Assembly (NCBI GenBank): GCA_017472665.1
Contig: JAFUOS010000016.1
Coordinates: 1 to 49,993, forward strand
From: Tyzzerella sp.
GTDB taxonomy: Bacteria > Bacillota > Clostridia > Lachnospirales > Lachnospiraceae
DNA: 49,993 nucleotides
Direction of reading: 5' to 3'
The number at the start of each line of letters is the position of its first letter. The stretch's first letter is position 1. The notes under the pieces are model-generated. The model ran no database searches. It saw only the letters and a program-made list of their open reading frames with translations, and was not told the origin of the DNA. The position numbers and the translations under genes were made by a program. This document shows positions 7,301-16,100 of this stretch, piece by piece.

Positions 7301-9676
7301 TTAATAAAACTCCACAATCGTAACACCTGCATCGCCCTCGCCAAATGCGCCGAGCCGATACGATTTTACATGTTTTTGTCGTTTCAGATAGTTATGGATG
7401 CCTGCGCGGAGCGCACCGGTTCCTTTTCCGTGTACGATTCGCACCGGACTTAGGTGTGACAGGTAGGCATCGTCCAAATATTTATCCAGCTCTGCAATCG
7501 CCTCATCCACAGTCTTTCCAAGCAAGTTGATTTCTGGACTTACCGTCATGGATTTGCCCATTTTCATCTTGCCGGCGGAAGTGCGTTGGCGCTGTTTCTC
7601 TGTCATAGTCATAGGTTCTTCTATAATTTCCAAATCGGAAATGTTAACCTGAGAGCGCAGAATTCCCATCTGGACGGTCAGGTTGCCCTTGGCGTCTGGA
7701 AGAGAGATGACTGAGCCCTTCAAGTTCAGGCTGAGCACTTTTACAGATTCCCCAAGGCGGAAATCGCTTGGCTTATGCTGTTTCTTCGGCTTTTTCGGCT
7801 CGATTTTCATGCCAGTCTGGGTTTTTGCCATTTTCTGACGGAGACGTTCGCGTTCTTTTTCTAATTCTGCAGCGGAAATGTTTTCTTTTCCAAACTTGCG
7901 GAATTGTTTCATAGTTTCATCGGCCACTTCTTTGGCTTCGCGCAAGATGGCGTTGGCTTTTTCGTTTGCCTCTTGGATAATGCGCTCTTTGCGTTCGTCT
8001 AGTTTTTCGTGTTTTGCGTGCAATTCTTGTTTGAGCTGCTCGATTTCTCGTTTGTATGCGGCAATCTCTGCCTGCTCTTTTTCTATCGTACGGCGGTTTG
8101 TCTCCAAATCTGCCAGCAAATCTTCGAAAGATTCGTCCTGTTCGGATAAATGTGTCTTCGCGCTTTCGATAATGTGGTCTGGAAGACCGAGCTTGCTGGA
8201 AATGGCGAAAGCATTACTTTTTCCCGGGATACCGATTAATAAATGGTAGGTCGGGCGCAGTGTATCTACGTTAAATTCGCAGCATGCATTTTCTACACCA
8301 GGGGTAGAGAGCGCAAATACTTTTAATTCGCTGTAGTGTGTCGTAGCCATTGTGCGGATGCCTCTATCATGTAAATAAGAGAGAATGGCGATCGCAAGTG
8401 CGGCTCCTTCTGTTGGGTCGGTTCCGGCTCCAAGCTCGTCGAAGAGAACGAGGGAGTGTTCGTCTACCTCCTGCAGGAAAGACACGATATTTGTCATGTG
8501 AGAAGAGAAGGTACTGAGGCTTTGCTCAATACTCTGTTCGTCACCGATGTCTGCGTATACATTTTCAAAAACGGCTAATTCTGAGCGGTCCAGTGCAGGA
8601 ATGTGAAGTCCTGCCTGCCCCATCAAGGTAAATAAGCCGACTGTTTTTAAGGAAACGGTCTTACCGCCGGTATTTGGTCCGGTGATGATTAATAAATCAA
8701 ATTCTCCGCCCAGGGTCACTGTAATTGGGACTACTGTCTTCTTATTTAATAATGGATGGCGCCCTTCGCGGATGTGAACGTAGCCTTTGGTATTGAAAAT
8801 TGGTCGGCTTGCATTCATGGACAGTGCCAAGGAACCTTTAGCGAAAATGAAGTCAAGTTCGCTTAAGATTTTGTAGTTAGTGCGGATTTCATCCATGTAT
8901 TCTGCCACATCTACGCTGAGTCTTGCAAGAATGACTTGAATTTCTTCCTGTTCTTTGCCGTAAAGTTCTTTGAGGTCATTGTTTAATTTCACGACGGCCA
9001 TCGGTTCTATGAAAAGGGTAGAACCAGTGGAAGACTGGTCGTGAATCATGCCGTTTACTTGACTGCGGTACTCCGCTTTTACAGGAATGCAGTAGCGGTC
9101 GCCACGCATGGTAATAATCGGGTCCTGCAGGTAGCTGCGGAGGGAACCATTTACCAGTGAGGTCAAAGTGGAATGTACTTTGTCATTGATGGCCTCAATG
9201 CTTCTTCGAATGTGCTTTAACGTGCTGCTGGCATCGTCGCTGATTTCTTCTTCGGAAATGATGCAGCGGCGAATCTCTGTGCTGAGCGGCGTGAGTGGCG
9301 ACAGTTGCTCGAAATAAACATCGAGGCAGTCAGCCAGTTCATCCACGGTGTCGTGCCTTCCATACGATTTGGCCCGGTTTGCTACTTCCAATAATTTGCA
9401 AATGCGAAGGAGCTCCGGCGCGCTGAGTGCGGCGCCGACTTCCAGGCGTTTCATGGAATCTTCTACGGCATAGCATCCACTGAAAGAAAGCCGTCCTTTT
9501 TTTACGATTCTGGTAAAGGCGGCTGCCGTCTGTTCCTGTGCTGTATTTATCTCTTCTAAATCGGTCAGCGGTTTTAAATTCTTGCAGCGGATTTTGCCGC
9601 TTTCAGAGGAGGCTTGATCGACTAGAAGGTTTATGATTTTGTCATATTCTAGTTTTGATAATGTTTTTTCATTCAT
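7301..9676 (-). CDS. mutS2: Endonuclease MutS2 (RqcU)
   Basis: A 791-residue MutS2 protein. It has the MutS-like core and lever, the ATPase with Walker A (GPNTGGKTVSLKT), the Walker B segment (LVLFDELGAGTDP) and TTHYSELK, a long coiled coil (about 515-625), a KOW-like region and a C-terminal Smr nuclease domain (about 715-791) with HGKGTGALR. MutS2 lacks mismatch-repair recognition domains; in Firmicutes it limits recombination and acts on collided ribosomes. Length is normal for the family. The ATG has AGGGTGAAA upstream. It is close behind the response regulator start but separated by about 60 bp, and is likely its own unit. Confidence 0.95.
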   Translation of the reverse strand: MNEKTLSKLEYDKIINLLVDQASSESGKIRCKNLKPLTDLEEINTAQEQTAAAFTRIVKKGRLSFSGCYAVEDSMKRLEVGAALSAPELLRICKLLEVANRAKSYGRHDTVDELADCLDVYFEQLSPLTPLSTEIRRCIISEEEISDDASSTLKHIRRSIEAINDKVHSTLTSLVNGSLRSYLQDPIITMRGDRYCIPVKAEYRSQVNGMIHDQSSTGSTLFIEPMAVVKLNNDLKELYGKEQEEIQVILARLSVDVAEYMDEIRTNYKILSELDFIFAKGSLALSMNASRPIFNTKGYVHIREGRHPLLNKKTVVPITVTLGGEFDLLIITGPNTGGKTVSLKTVGLFTLMGQAGLHIPALDRSELAVFENVYADIGDEQSIEQSLSTFSSHMTNIVSFLQEVDEHSLVLFDELGAGTDPTEGAALAIAILSYLHDRGIRTMATTHYSELKVFALSTPGVENACCEFNVDTLRPTYHLLIGIPGKSNAFAISSKLGLPDHIIESAKTHLSEQDESFEDLLADLETNRRTIEKEQAEIAAYKREIEQLKQELHAKHEKLDERKERIIQEANEKANAILREAKEVADETMKQFRKFGKENISAAELEKERERLRQKMAKTQTGMKIEPKKPKKQHKPSDFRLGESVKVLSLNLKGSVISLPDAKGNLTVQMGILRSQVNISDLEIIEEPMTMTEKQRQRTSAGKMKMGKSMTVSPEINLLGKTVDEAIAELDKYLDDAYLSHLSPVRIVHGKGTGALRAGIHNYLKRQKHVKSYRLGAFGEGDAGVTIVEFY

Positions 9677-9774
9677 TTTATTTCACCCTGGTTACATTTT
9701 ACCCTATTTGAGTTGCAAAGAAAAGAAGAAATATTGTATACTTATAAGAAGATATTTAGAAAGGACCTATGTGT

Positions 9775-11022
9775 ATGGATACAGGACATGGACCAGAAGA
9801 GTATTCTTTCCTGCAGGAAATCATCAAGGATGAGCAGAAAGATCTCAAGAAGATTGTAAAAAAGATTGCCAAGTGGGCGATTCTCGGATTCGTTTTTGGA
9901 ATGACTGCCTGCATGGGATTCTTTGCGCTGAAACCGTGGGCAGAGGCGACATTTCAAAAGGATACAGATAAGGTTGAGATTCCAAAAGATGAAGAGGCTG
10001 AGGAAGTGACGCAGACGGAGACGGTTACTGAGCCTGTGCAGCAGGAACTTACGATTGAAAATTATCGGGAACTGAATCAAATGATAAGTGAGGTTACCGC
10101 AGAAGCGCAGAAATGCGTAGTACAGGTGACCGGGATTGCGCAGGATGGCAGCTGGGCGAACGAGCAAGATGCTGATGCGTTGCAGAGTGCCGGACTGATT
10201 GTGGCAGATAACGGAAGAGAATTGTTGATTCTTACGAGTTATTCTAGTATAAAAGACGCAAGCCTGTTTCAGGTGAAGTTTGTGGATGGAACGGACCATG
10301 AGGCAGTCTTGAAGCAGAAAGATGGAACGACTAATCTGGCGATTTTTTCGGTTGCTAAAAGTGGCATTTCAGAAGATACATGGGCGAAAATTAAGGTGGC
10401 TGAGCTTGGTAATTCGAATACATTGCCACAGGGCAGGACACTGATTGCGGTTGGAAGCCCATTTAGCTATGCAGATGGTGTCGGAGTAGGTGTTGCAAGT
10501 TCAGTGGACGAGACGATTATCCGTGCAGATGGAAAATACAGTGTCATTATTACGGATATGCCAGAGGCGGATAAGAGCAGCGGTTTTCTGTTTGATACGT
10601 ATGGGAACGTGCAGGGAATTATTGACTCGAGCCTTATGAACGAAGGAAGTGCTGGAACGCTGTCGGCGATTGGAATTTCGGCGGTGAAGAGTGAGATTGA
10701 GCTGATGTCAAATGGAAAAAATGTGCCGTATGTCGGCATTGTTGGAACTGTCGTGACGAAGGAAATGTCGGAAGCACAGGGGATTCCAGTCGGTTTGTAT
10801 GTGACAGAAGTCGAAGTCGATTCGCCGGCGATGAAGGCGGGGATTCAAAGCGGAGATGTAATTACGAAAGTTGGCGGCAATGGATTTTCCACTTTGGAAG
10901 GGTATCGAAAAGCGATTCTGAATCAAGAGGCTGGAAAGACGATTACTTTGACTGGGCAGAGACGCGGAGCTGAGAATTATGTGGATATTAAGTTCAGCGT
11001 GACTGTGGGAGTGAAGCAATAA
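9775..11022 (+). CDS. Membrane-anchored HtrA/DegP-like pseudoprotease with PDZ domain
   Basis: A protein of 415 residues. It has a short cytoplasmic N-terminus, one TM segment (about 35-54), an acidic linker, a trypsin-like domain (about 95-300) and a C-terminal PDZ domain (about 310-405, GDVITKVGG). The layout is that of S1C/HtrA proteases, but two catalytic residues are changed. The His of the usual NYHVI segment is Ser157 (TSYSSIKDA), and the Asp of the usual TDLA segment is Asn187 (TTNLAIF). A Ser is kept near the nucleophile position (DKSSGFL), although GNSGGP is lost. It may bind misfolded or envelope proteins without cutting them. I chose the ATG at 9775 because its spacing to AAAGGA is 9; the ATG at 9769 is only 3 away. 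It is divergent from mutS2 and not in a clear operon. Confidence 0.8.
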   Translation: MDTGHGPEEYSFLQEIIKDEQKDLKKIVKKIAKWAILGFVFGMTACMGFFALKPWAEATFQKDTDKVEIPKDEEAEEVTQTETVTEPVQQELTIENYRELNQMISEVTAEAQKCVVQVTGIAQDGSWANEQDADALQSAGLIVADNGRELLILTSYSSIKDASLFQVKFVDGTDHEAVLKQKDGTTNLAIFSVAKSGISEDTWAKIKVAELGNSNTLPQGRTLIAVGSPFSYADGVGVGVASSVDETIIRADGKYSVIITDMPEADKSSGFLFDTYGNVQGIIDSSLMNEGSAGTLSAIGISAVKSEIELMSNGKNVPYVGIVGTVVTKEMSEAQGIPVGLYVTEVEVDSPAMKAGIQSGDVITKVGGNGFSTLEGYRKAILNQEAGKTITLTGQRRGAENYVDIKFSVTVGVKQ

Positions 11023-11122
11023 GCGGCTTGCTATAAATTATGAAGTAGGAGATTTCGCAACAGAAGATTTTGCGATGAATTGTGGCAGTAAATAAAAATT
11101 TAGATATGAAAAGAGGAATAGT

Positions 11123-12064
11123 ATGAGATTTATTAACACATTACGAGAGGGCGACACAATCAGATCCATCTATTTATGTAAGACAAAACGTTCTGCAGAG
11201 ACGAGAAATGGCAAACCATATGATAATCTGACTTTGCAGGATAAGACGGGAACTTTAGACGGAAAAGTATGGGATCCAAATTCGGGCGGAATCGCAGATT
11301 ACGACGAGATGGATTTCATCGAGGTGTTTGGGGAAGTCATCAGCTATAACAATGCGCTGCAGCTGAACATTAAACAGCTTCGCAAGGCATATGAAGATGA
11401 GTACAATGCAGCAGATTACATGCCGACCAGTGAGAAAAGCGTAGATGGCATGTATAACGAACTGCTTTCTTATATCAATCAGGTAGAGAATAAGTATTTG
11501 CATCAATTATTGGAATACTATTTTGTAAAAGACCAAGCGTTTATCAAAACGTTTAAGACACACTCAGCGGCAAAAAGCGTACACCATGGTTTTGCAGGTG
11601 GGCTTTTGGAACATACGCTGAGCATTGTGAAAATGTGTGAGTATTATGTGAAGGCATATCCATTACTTAGCAAAGATTTGTTGTATACAGCAGCAATTTT
11701 TCATGACATTGGAAAGACAAGAGAACTATCAAGTTTCCCAGAAAATGATTACACGGATGATGGACAGCTCCTGGGGCATATCATAATCGGCGTAGAGATG
11801 ATTAGCGAAGGCGTAAGGAATATTGAAGGATTTCCTGCGAAAATTGCAAGTGAGTTGAAGCATTGCGTGGTGGCGCACCATGGTGAGTTGGAGTTTGGTT
11901 CGCCGAAGAAGCCGGCGCTGGCGGAGGCTGTGGCGCTGCATTATGCGGATGCGACGGATGCGAAGCTGCAGACGCTCGCGGAAATTTTTAAGGATAAGGA
12001 TGGGAATGAGTGGCTCGGATATAATAAGTTGTTTGAGTCGAATTTGAGGAAGAGTAGTATTTAG
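11123..12064 (+). CDS. yhaM: 3'-5' exoribonuclease YhaM-like
   Basis: A 313-residue protein with an N-terminal OB-fold nucleic-acid-binding domain (about 1-100) and a metal-binding HD hydrolase domain (HHGFAGGLLEHT at about 153, FHDIGK at about 194, HHG at about 250). This is the YhaM/CBF1 arrangement. Its members degrade RNA and sometimes single-stranded DNA from the 3' end, with roles in mRNA turnover. The ATG has AAGAGGAA 6 bases upstream. It is about 100 bp behind the HtrA-like gene and may be read together with it. Confidence 0.9.
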   Translation: MRFINTLREGDTIRSIYLCKTKRSAETRNGKPYDNLTLQDKTGTLDGKVWDPNSGGIADYDEMDFIEVFGEVISYNNALQLNIKQLRKAYEDEYNAADYMPTSEKSVDGMYNELLSYINQVENKYLHQLLEYYFVKDQAFIKTFKTHSAAKSVHHGFAGGLLEHTLSIVKMCEYYVKAYPLLSKDLLYTAAIFHDIGKTRELSSFPENDYTDDGQLLGHIIIGVEMISEGVRNIEGFPAKIASELKHCVVAHHGELEFGSPKKPALAEAVALHYADATDAKLQTLAEIFKDKDGNEWLGYNKLFESNLRKSSI

Positions 12065-12150
12065 TCTATTTGAGAAGAGTAGTATTTGGCTCATTTGGGG
12101 ACGATGTTACATGATTTTATGAATGATGCAGTGGGTTTTGCACTTCCTTT

Positions 12151-12318
12151 GGGTATATAGAAAATTTTTGAGTTAATATACCCTGAAAAAGTGGAAAATT
12201 CACTGTTTTTCTTGATTTTTCGACTGAGCTTTTCTATATATAGAGAAAATGCTCTGTTATCCCCTGAACTTGTCTGAAAGTGAGGGTATTACAAGACAAT
12301 TTGGGGCTATATAGAAAT
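12151..12318 (+). repeat. Dispersed 168-170 bp intergenic element, copy A
   Basis: It begins GGGTATATAG and ends ATATAGAAAT, and is 168 bp long. It shares these ends, a middle CTATATA/GAAAA block, a first TATACCCT arm about 30 bp in and a GAGGGTAT arm near 130 with copies at 29601-29770 and 32457-32624 (inverted). Here the first hairpin (GGGTATA with TATACCC) is intact and the second is weakened (TATCCCC facing GAGGGTAT). It occupies the gap between yhaM and the rlmD-like gene. Confidence 0.75.
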
Positions 12319-12427
12319 CGCATGGTTACTTGAGTTTTGAGACCACTACATATCTGATAAAATATGTGAGATGTTTAATTTAGTAGCTATAAAATAGAAG
12401 AAGCCTTTTTTGAAAGGAACATGGAAG

Positions 12428-13813
12428 ATGGAAAAAAATGAAAAACTTGTAATAAAGATAGAAGATATTGGGGTAAACGGCGAAGGAATCGGAAAGGTCG
12501 ATGGTTACACGCTGTTTGTAAAAGACGCACTCATTGGCGATACGGTAGAAGCCGTTATCACAAAAGCAAAAAAGAATTATGGTTATGCAAAGATGTTGAA
12601 GGTATTGGAACCATCCCCGCATCGTGTTGAAAAACGCTGCCCAGTAGCCCGTCAATGCGGCGGCTGTCAGATTCAAGAACTTTCCTACGAAGCACAGCTC
12701 GATTTTAAGACAAAAAAAGTGTATGGAAATCTGGAAAGAATCGGCGGATTTTCGCCAGAATTTTTAGACAGTGTTATGGAGCCGATTTGCGGGATGGAAA
12801 ATCCATTCAACTACCGCAACAAGGCACAATTCCCGATTGGAACTGACAAAGAAGGAAATATCGTGACTGGTTTCTACGCCGGACGCACACATCAGATTAT
12901 TCCGAACATGGAATGTGCGCTTGGCGTGGAAGTGAATCAAGAGATTTTGAAAATCATCGTAGATTTCATGAATGAAAATCATATTTCCGCATATGACGAG
13001 ACGACACAAAGAGGGCTTGTCCGTCATGTGCTGATTCGTTATGGATTTAAAACTGGGGAAATCATGGTTTGCCTTGTGATAAATGGGGATAAGTTTCCAA
13101 AATCTGAAAAACTTGTGGATAAGTTATCTCAAATCGAAGGCATGACGAGCATTACGTACAGTGTGAACCGTGAAAATACGAATGTCATTATGGGAAAAGA
13201 GATTGGTATCCTGTGGGGACAAGGGTATATTACGGATTATATTGGTAATGTGAAATATCAGATTTCGCCACTTTCATTCTTCCAAGTGAATCCAGTACAG
13301 ACGGAGAAACTTTATGGACTTGCGTTAGAGTATGCAGGGCTGGAAGGAAATGAAACTGTGTGGGATTTGTACTGTGGCATCGGAACGATTTCACTATTTT
13401 TGGCACAGAAAGCTAAGAAAGTATATGGCGTGGAGATTATTCCGCAGGCAATTGATGATGCGAGAAACAATGCGAAGATTAATGGCATTGAAAATGCAGA
13501 GTTCTTTGTTGGAAAAGCGGAGGAAGTATTGCCGGAGTATTATGCACAGTACGAAAAAGAGCATGGGGAAAAGGCTTATGCGGATGTGATTGTGGTGGAT
13601 CCGCCGAGAAAAGGGTGCGATGAGACATTGCTTCATACGATGGTGAAGATGCAGCCGGAGAGGATTGTGTATGTGAGTTGTGATTCGGCGACGTTGGCGA
13701 GGGATTTGAAGTATCTTTGCGAGAATGGGTATGAGGTGAAGAGGGTTAGGCCTGTAGATCAATTTCCGAGCACAGTGCATACAGAGGTCGCCTGCTTACT
13801 GCAAAAAAATTAA
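12428..13813 (+). CDS. rlmD: 23S rRNA (uracil-C5) methyltransferase RlmD/RumA family
   Basis: A 461-residue SAM-dependent enzyme that makes 5-methyluridine in 23S rRNA. It has an N-terminal TRAM RNA-binding domain (about 5-60), a [4Fe-4S] cysteine cluster (RCPVARQCGGCQ), the SAM motif DLYCGIGTISLFLA, VDPPRKGCD, and the catalytic Cys418 in YVSCDSATLARDL. I chose the ATG at 12428 because AAAGGA stands 9 bases before it; the frame is open further up only through a TTG. A strong terminator follows. A second family member without TRAM lies at 18161, so the division between U747- and U1939-type targets is open. Confidence 0.92.
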   Translation: MEKNEKLVIKIEDIGVNGEGIGKVDGYTLFVKDALIGDTVEAVITKAKKNYGYAKMLKVLEPSPHRVEKRCPVARQCGGCQIQELSYEAQLDFKTKKVYGNLERIGGFSPEFLDSVMEPICGMENPFNYRNKAQFPIGTDKEGNIVTGFYAGRTHQIIPNMECALGVEVNQEILKIIVDFMNENHISAYDETTQRGLVRHVLIRYGFKTGEIMVCLVINGDKFPKSEKLVDKLSQIEGMTSITYSVNRENTNVIMGKEIGILWGQGYITDYIGNVKYQISPLSFFQVNPVQTEKLYGLALEYAGLEGNETVWDLYCGIGTISLFLAQKAKKVYGVEIIPQAIDDARNNAKINGIENAEFFVGKAEEVLPEYYAQYEKEHGEKAYADVIVVDPPRKGCDETLLHTMVKMQPERIVYVSCDSATLARDLKYLCENGYEVKRVRPVDQFPSTVHTEVACLLQKN

Positions 13814-13831
13814 ATATGTTGAGAAATAAAG

Positions 13832-13884
13832 GCATTGCAACGTTTCTGTGAGTATTAAGTTGAAACGTTGTAGTGCTTATTTTG
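13832..13884 (+). terminator. Strong terminator after the rlmD-like gene
   Basis: A 15-bp stem (13832-13846 with 13862-13876, AACGTTTC/GAAACGTT at the top) is followed by a T-rich run. Confidence 0.75.
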
Positions 13885-13912
13885 TGTATATAAATTTAAT
13901 AGTTAGGGCAGG

Positions 13913-13991
13913 ATAGTTGCGTTCTCTAGTACGCTTTACATAGCCACCTTGGCAAAGAGGCTAGATCTGTGCGACAGGAGGACGCAGCTAT
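13913..13991 (+). promoter_or_regulatory. Structured RNA that sequesters a ribosome binding site
   Basis: An outer 14-bp stem pairs 13913-13926 with 13978-13991, with only two G-U pairs. Its 3' arm contains the whole GGAGG ribosome binding site (13977-13981) and the first two bases of the ATG at 13990. Inside are a second stem (13929-13934 with 13971-13975, one bulged A) and a third (13941-13945 with 13959-13963). An alternative pairing exists: GCTTTAC (13933-13939) can pair with GTAAAGC (14000-14006), and ACATAGC (13938-13944) with GCTATGT (13987-13993). The layout is that of a translational switch. I do not recognise it as any named riboswitch class. Confidence 0.5.
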
Positions 13992-14052
13992 GTCAAATTG
14001 TAAAGCAATTGACTTTAATTCCAAACGAATGATTTTTAACGAGAAACATTAA
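13990..14052 (+). CDS. Small ORF of 20 codons downstream of RNA structure
   Basis: MSNCKAIDFNSKRMIFNEKH then TAA. A strong GGAGG site lies 8 bases before the ATG, a stronger signal than chance usually gives, but it is buried in the hairpin at 13913-13991. The peptide has no family I recognise, no TM segment and one Cys. It ends 8 bases before the -35 of the next promoter, so it is not simply the leader peptide of the DUF2975 gene. It may be a regulated microprotein or a leader ORF; the evidence is the ribosome binding site and the RNA structure only. Confidence 0.4.
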   Translation: MSNCKAIDFNSKRMIFNEKH

Positions 14053-14059
14053 AAACCGA

Positions 14060-14088
14060 TTGACAAACGTTAAATGACATGTTATGAT
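14060..14088 (+). promoter_or_regulatory. Consensus promoter for the DUF2975-HTH pair
   Basis: TTGACA (14060-14065) and TATGAT (14083-14088) are separated by 17 bp and lie about 30 bp upstream of the start of the DUF2975 gene. Confidence 0.75.
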
Positions 14089-14120
14089 TTTATCATAAAA
14101 AACCTTTGGAGGTATGTAAG

Positions 14121-14681
14121 ATGAAAGGTATTAACAAACTTGGAAAAATCGTTACAAAAATATTGGAGGTATTCCATTGGGTTGCAGTTGCATTGATGAC
14201 AGCGGCTGCTGTTTGCTCTATGTCCGCTCCGGACTGGATTGGTTATTTTGTCAGCTTCGATGCAAAAGAGTGTTGCGGGGCAAATCTGGAGGTATACGGC
14301 TTTGAAGTCAATGCTCCAGTCACGAATGGAAATGTGGATATGACGACCTTCCTACTCTTTGGAATTGGTGCAATTATTATCCTGGCACTTATGGCAATGG
14401 TGTTCCGCAATCTCCATCTCATTTTCAAGAAATCCGAAAACGCAACTCCTTTTCAAAAAGATAACATTCGGATGATGAAGGAAATTGGTATCTTCGCCAT
14501 CGCTGTTCCTATAGTTGGACTCGCTATGAGCATTATTGCACGTATTGTGATTGGCGTCGATTTAGCGGCAGAGATTAGCGTAGACACGAGTGGCATCTTT
14601 ATGGGCATCATTGTTCTATGTTTGACACAGTATTTTATTCACGGAGCTGCTCTTGAAAAAGATGTAGAAGGACTTCTGTAA
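14121..14681 (+). CDS. DUF2975 membrane protein (YoaS-like)
   Basis: A 186-residue integral membrane protein with four predicted TM segments (about 15-36, 71-96, 121-143 and 153-174) and a DUF2975 pattern (NLHLIFKKSENATPFQKDN before TM3). In Bacillus and many Clostridia this family is paired with a small Cro/CI regulator, as here, where the next gene starts 10 bp downstream. The function is unknown; a stress- or envelope-linked role is often guessed but not shown here. The ATG at 14121 has GGAGG 8 bases upstream; the open frame further up depends on a TTG and is not needed. Confidence 0.85.
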   Translation: MKGINKLGKIVTKILEVFHWVAVALMTAAAVCSMSAPDWIGYFVSFDAKECCGANLEVYGFEVNAPVTNGNVDMTTFLLFGIGAIIILALMAMVFRNLHLIFKKSENATPFQKDNIRMMKEIGIFAIAVPIVGLAMSIIARIVIGVDLAAEISVDTSGIFMGIIVLCLTQYFIHGAALEKDVEGLL

Positions 14682-14691
14682 GGGGGACACT

Positions 14692-14901
14692 ATGGGTAAA
14701 ATTGTTTTAAGACTTGACAGAATGATGGTGGAACGAAAAATGTCCCTCAATGAGCTCGCCGAGCGTGTAGGCATTTCCAATGTCAATCTGTCTAAAATCA
14801 AAAATAACAAAGTAACGGCTATTCGCTTTGCAACCCTGGCAGCTATTTGTGAAGCATTAGACTGCGAAGCGGGAGATATTCTCGAATTTCAGAGGGATTA
14901 G
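14692..14901 (+). CDS. Small Cro/CI-type helix-turn-helix regulator (YozG-like)
   Basis: A 69-residue protein that is little more than one HTH_3 domain: IVLRLDRMMVERKMSLNELA, then RVGISNVNLSKIKNNK as the recognition helix region. It is the usual partner of DUF2975 proteins and probably controls its own operon. It is co-transcribed with the gene at 14121 (GGGGG ribosome binding site, 10 bp gap). A truncated relative is at 46585. Confidence 0.88.
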   Translation: MGKIVLRLDRMMVERKMSLNELAERVGISNVNLSKIKNNKVTAIRFATLAAICEALDCEAGDILEFQRD

Positions 14902-14933
14902 GTTATGTGAAAAACAGAAATATCGTTAAAGTA

Positions 14934-14992
14934 TTGACAATGTCCACAGCATGCGTTATACTACCAATACCAAAAGTTAGTCGACACTAACT
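14934..14992 (+). promoter_or_regulatory. ldhA promoter and GTTAG-N6-CTAAC operator
   Basis: TTGACA (14934-14939) and TATACT (14957-14962) with a 17-bp spacer form a near-consensus promoter. Just downstream lies the palindrome AGTTAGTCGACACTAACT (14975-14992), with 7-bp arms around CGAC. A repressor bound there would block transcription of the D-lactate dehydrogenase gene. The same GTTAG-N6-CTAAC pattern occurs twice at 34864-34904. Confidence 0.7.
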
Positions 14993-15057
14993 ATTGGAAA
15001 TGCATGGATAATTCCATCCACAAACGATTATACTAGATATTATAGGAGGAATTCAGT

Positions 15058-16047
15058 ATGAGAATTTTATTTTACGATACAAAAAATTATGACAGAGATT
15101 CATTTAACAGCCAGCTCGCCAATTTCCCAGGCATTGAGATTGATTACCTGAAAGGAGACCTTGCACCAAAGTCAGCTGTGATGGCAGAAGGATATGATGC
15201 CGTATGTGCATTCGTAAGTTCAGACGTTGGAGCCGAAACATTGAAGGTACTTCATGCGCATGGTGTGAAACTTGTTCTGATGCGCTGTGCCGGCTTCAAC
15301 AATGTTGACCTAAATGCAGCAAAAGAACTCGGAATCAAAGTTTTCCGCGTGCCAGGTTATTCTCCAGAAGCAGTTGCAGAGCACGCAATGATGCTCGCAC
15401 TTGCAGCAAACCGCCACGTACACAAATCTTACGTAAAGGTCCGTGAAAATGATTTCAGTCTCGGCGGTCTGATGGGCATTAATTTCTATCAGAAAATAGC
15501 TGGAATTGTGGGTACCGGTAAAATCGGTGCTGCAATGGCACGTATCTGCCACGGATTCGGCATGAAAGTGCTGGCCTATGATATTTACCAAAATCCGTCT
15601 CTTGATTTTGTGAAGTACGTATCCCTCGACGAATTGCTGGCAAAGAGTGATCTGATTTCGCTGCACTGCCCATTGACAGAAGAAAATTATCACCTGATTA
15701 GCCGTGAAACAATTCAAAAAATGAAAGACGGAGTGATTCTTGTCAACACCTCACGTGGTGGACTTGTGAAAACGGACGACTTGATTGAAGGAATCCGTGC
15801 ACATAAATTCTTTGCGGTGGGTCTGGATGTTTACGAAGAGGAAGTTGCTAACGTGTTTGAGGACCGTTCCGATGAGATTTTGGAGCACTCTACAACAGCG
15901 CGCCTGCTTTCCTTCCCAAATGTTATTATTACTTCTCATCAGGGATTCTTTACAGAGGAGGCGCTGAGTGCGATTAGTCAGACGACGCTGGAGAATGCAG
16001 TTCTCTGGGAGAAGGGCGAGACATCGGATAATGAGGTGCATGCATAA
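15058..16047 (+). CDS. ldhA: D-lactate dehydrogenase (LdhA-like D-2-hydroxyacid dehydrogenase)
   Basis: A 329-residue NAD-dependent enzyme that reduces pyruvate to D-lactate and regenerates NAD+ in fermentation. The N-terminus resembles E. coli LdhA closely (RCAGFNNVDL, PGYSPEAVAEHA). The NAD fold has GTGKIG, and the catalytic set is Arg233 (NTSRGGLV), Glu260 (DVYEEE) and His294 (SHQGFF). The ATG has AGGAGG 8 bases upstream. It is a single-gene unit with its own promoter, operator and terminator. A 71-bp piece of its 5' coding region recurs at 17999-18069 beyond the neighbouring ATPase gene. Confidence 0.92.
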   Translation: MRILFYDTKNYDRDSFNSQLANFPGIEIDYLKGDLAPKSAVMAEGYDAVCAFVSSDVGAETLKVLHAHGVKLVLMRCAGFNNVDLNAAKELGIKVFRVPGYSPEAVAEHAMMLALAANRHVHKSYVKVRENDFSLGGLMGINFYQKIAGIVGTGKIGAAMARICHGFGMKVLAYDIYQNPSLDFVKYVSLDELLAKSDLISLHCPLTEENYHLISRETIQKMKDGVILVNTSRGGLVKTDDLIEGIRAHKFFAVGLDVYEEEVANVFEDRSDEILEHSTTARLLSFPNVIITSHQGFFTEEALSAISQTTLENAVLWEKGETSDNEVHA

Positions 16048-16070
16048 TTAAAGCAGAAATGTAATTATGA

Positions 16071-16100
16071 AGGGGAAACCGGTACTAACCGATTTCCCCT
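16071..16100. terminator. Bidirectional terminator between ldhA and the ATPase gene
   Basis: AGGGGAAACCGGT (16071-16083) pairs with ACCGATTTCCCCT (16088-16100) with one mismatch and an ACTA loop. It sits between convergent genes. T-runs are weak, so efficiency is uncertain. Confidence 0.6.

Noticed and set aside
9742-10299. Minus-strand open frame of 185 codons over the HtrA-like gene
   Set aside because: It is a shadow frame of a well-supported gene with a TM segment and PDZ domain, and lacks any family resemblance.
13913-13991. A known riboswitch class (c-di-GMP, THF, preQ1, ZTP, fluoride)
   Set aside because: None of the conserved cores of those classes is visible, and the genes next to it are not typical targets. 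I keep it as an unassigned structure.
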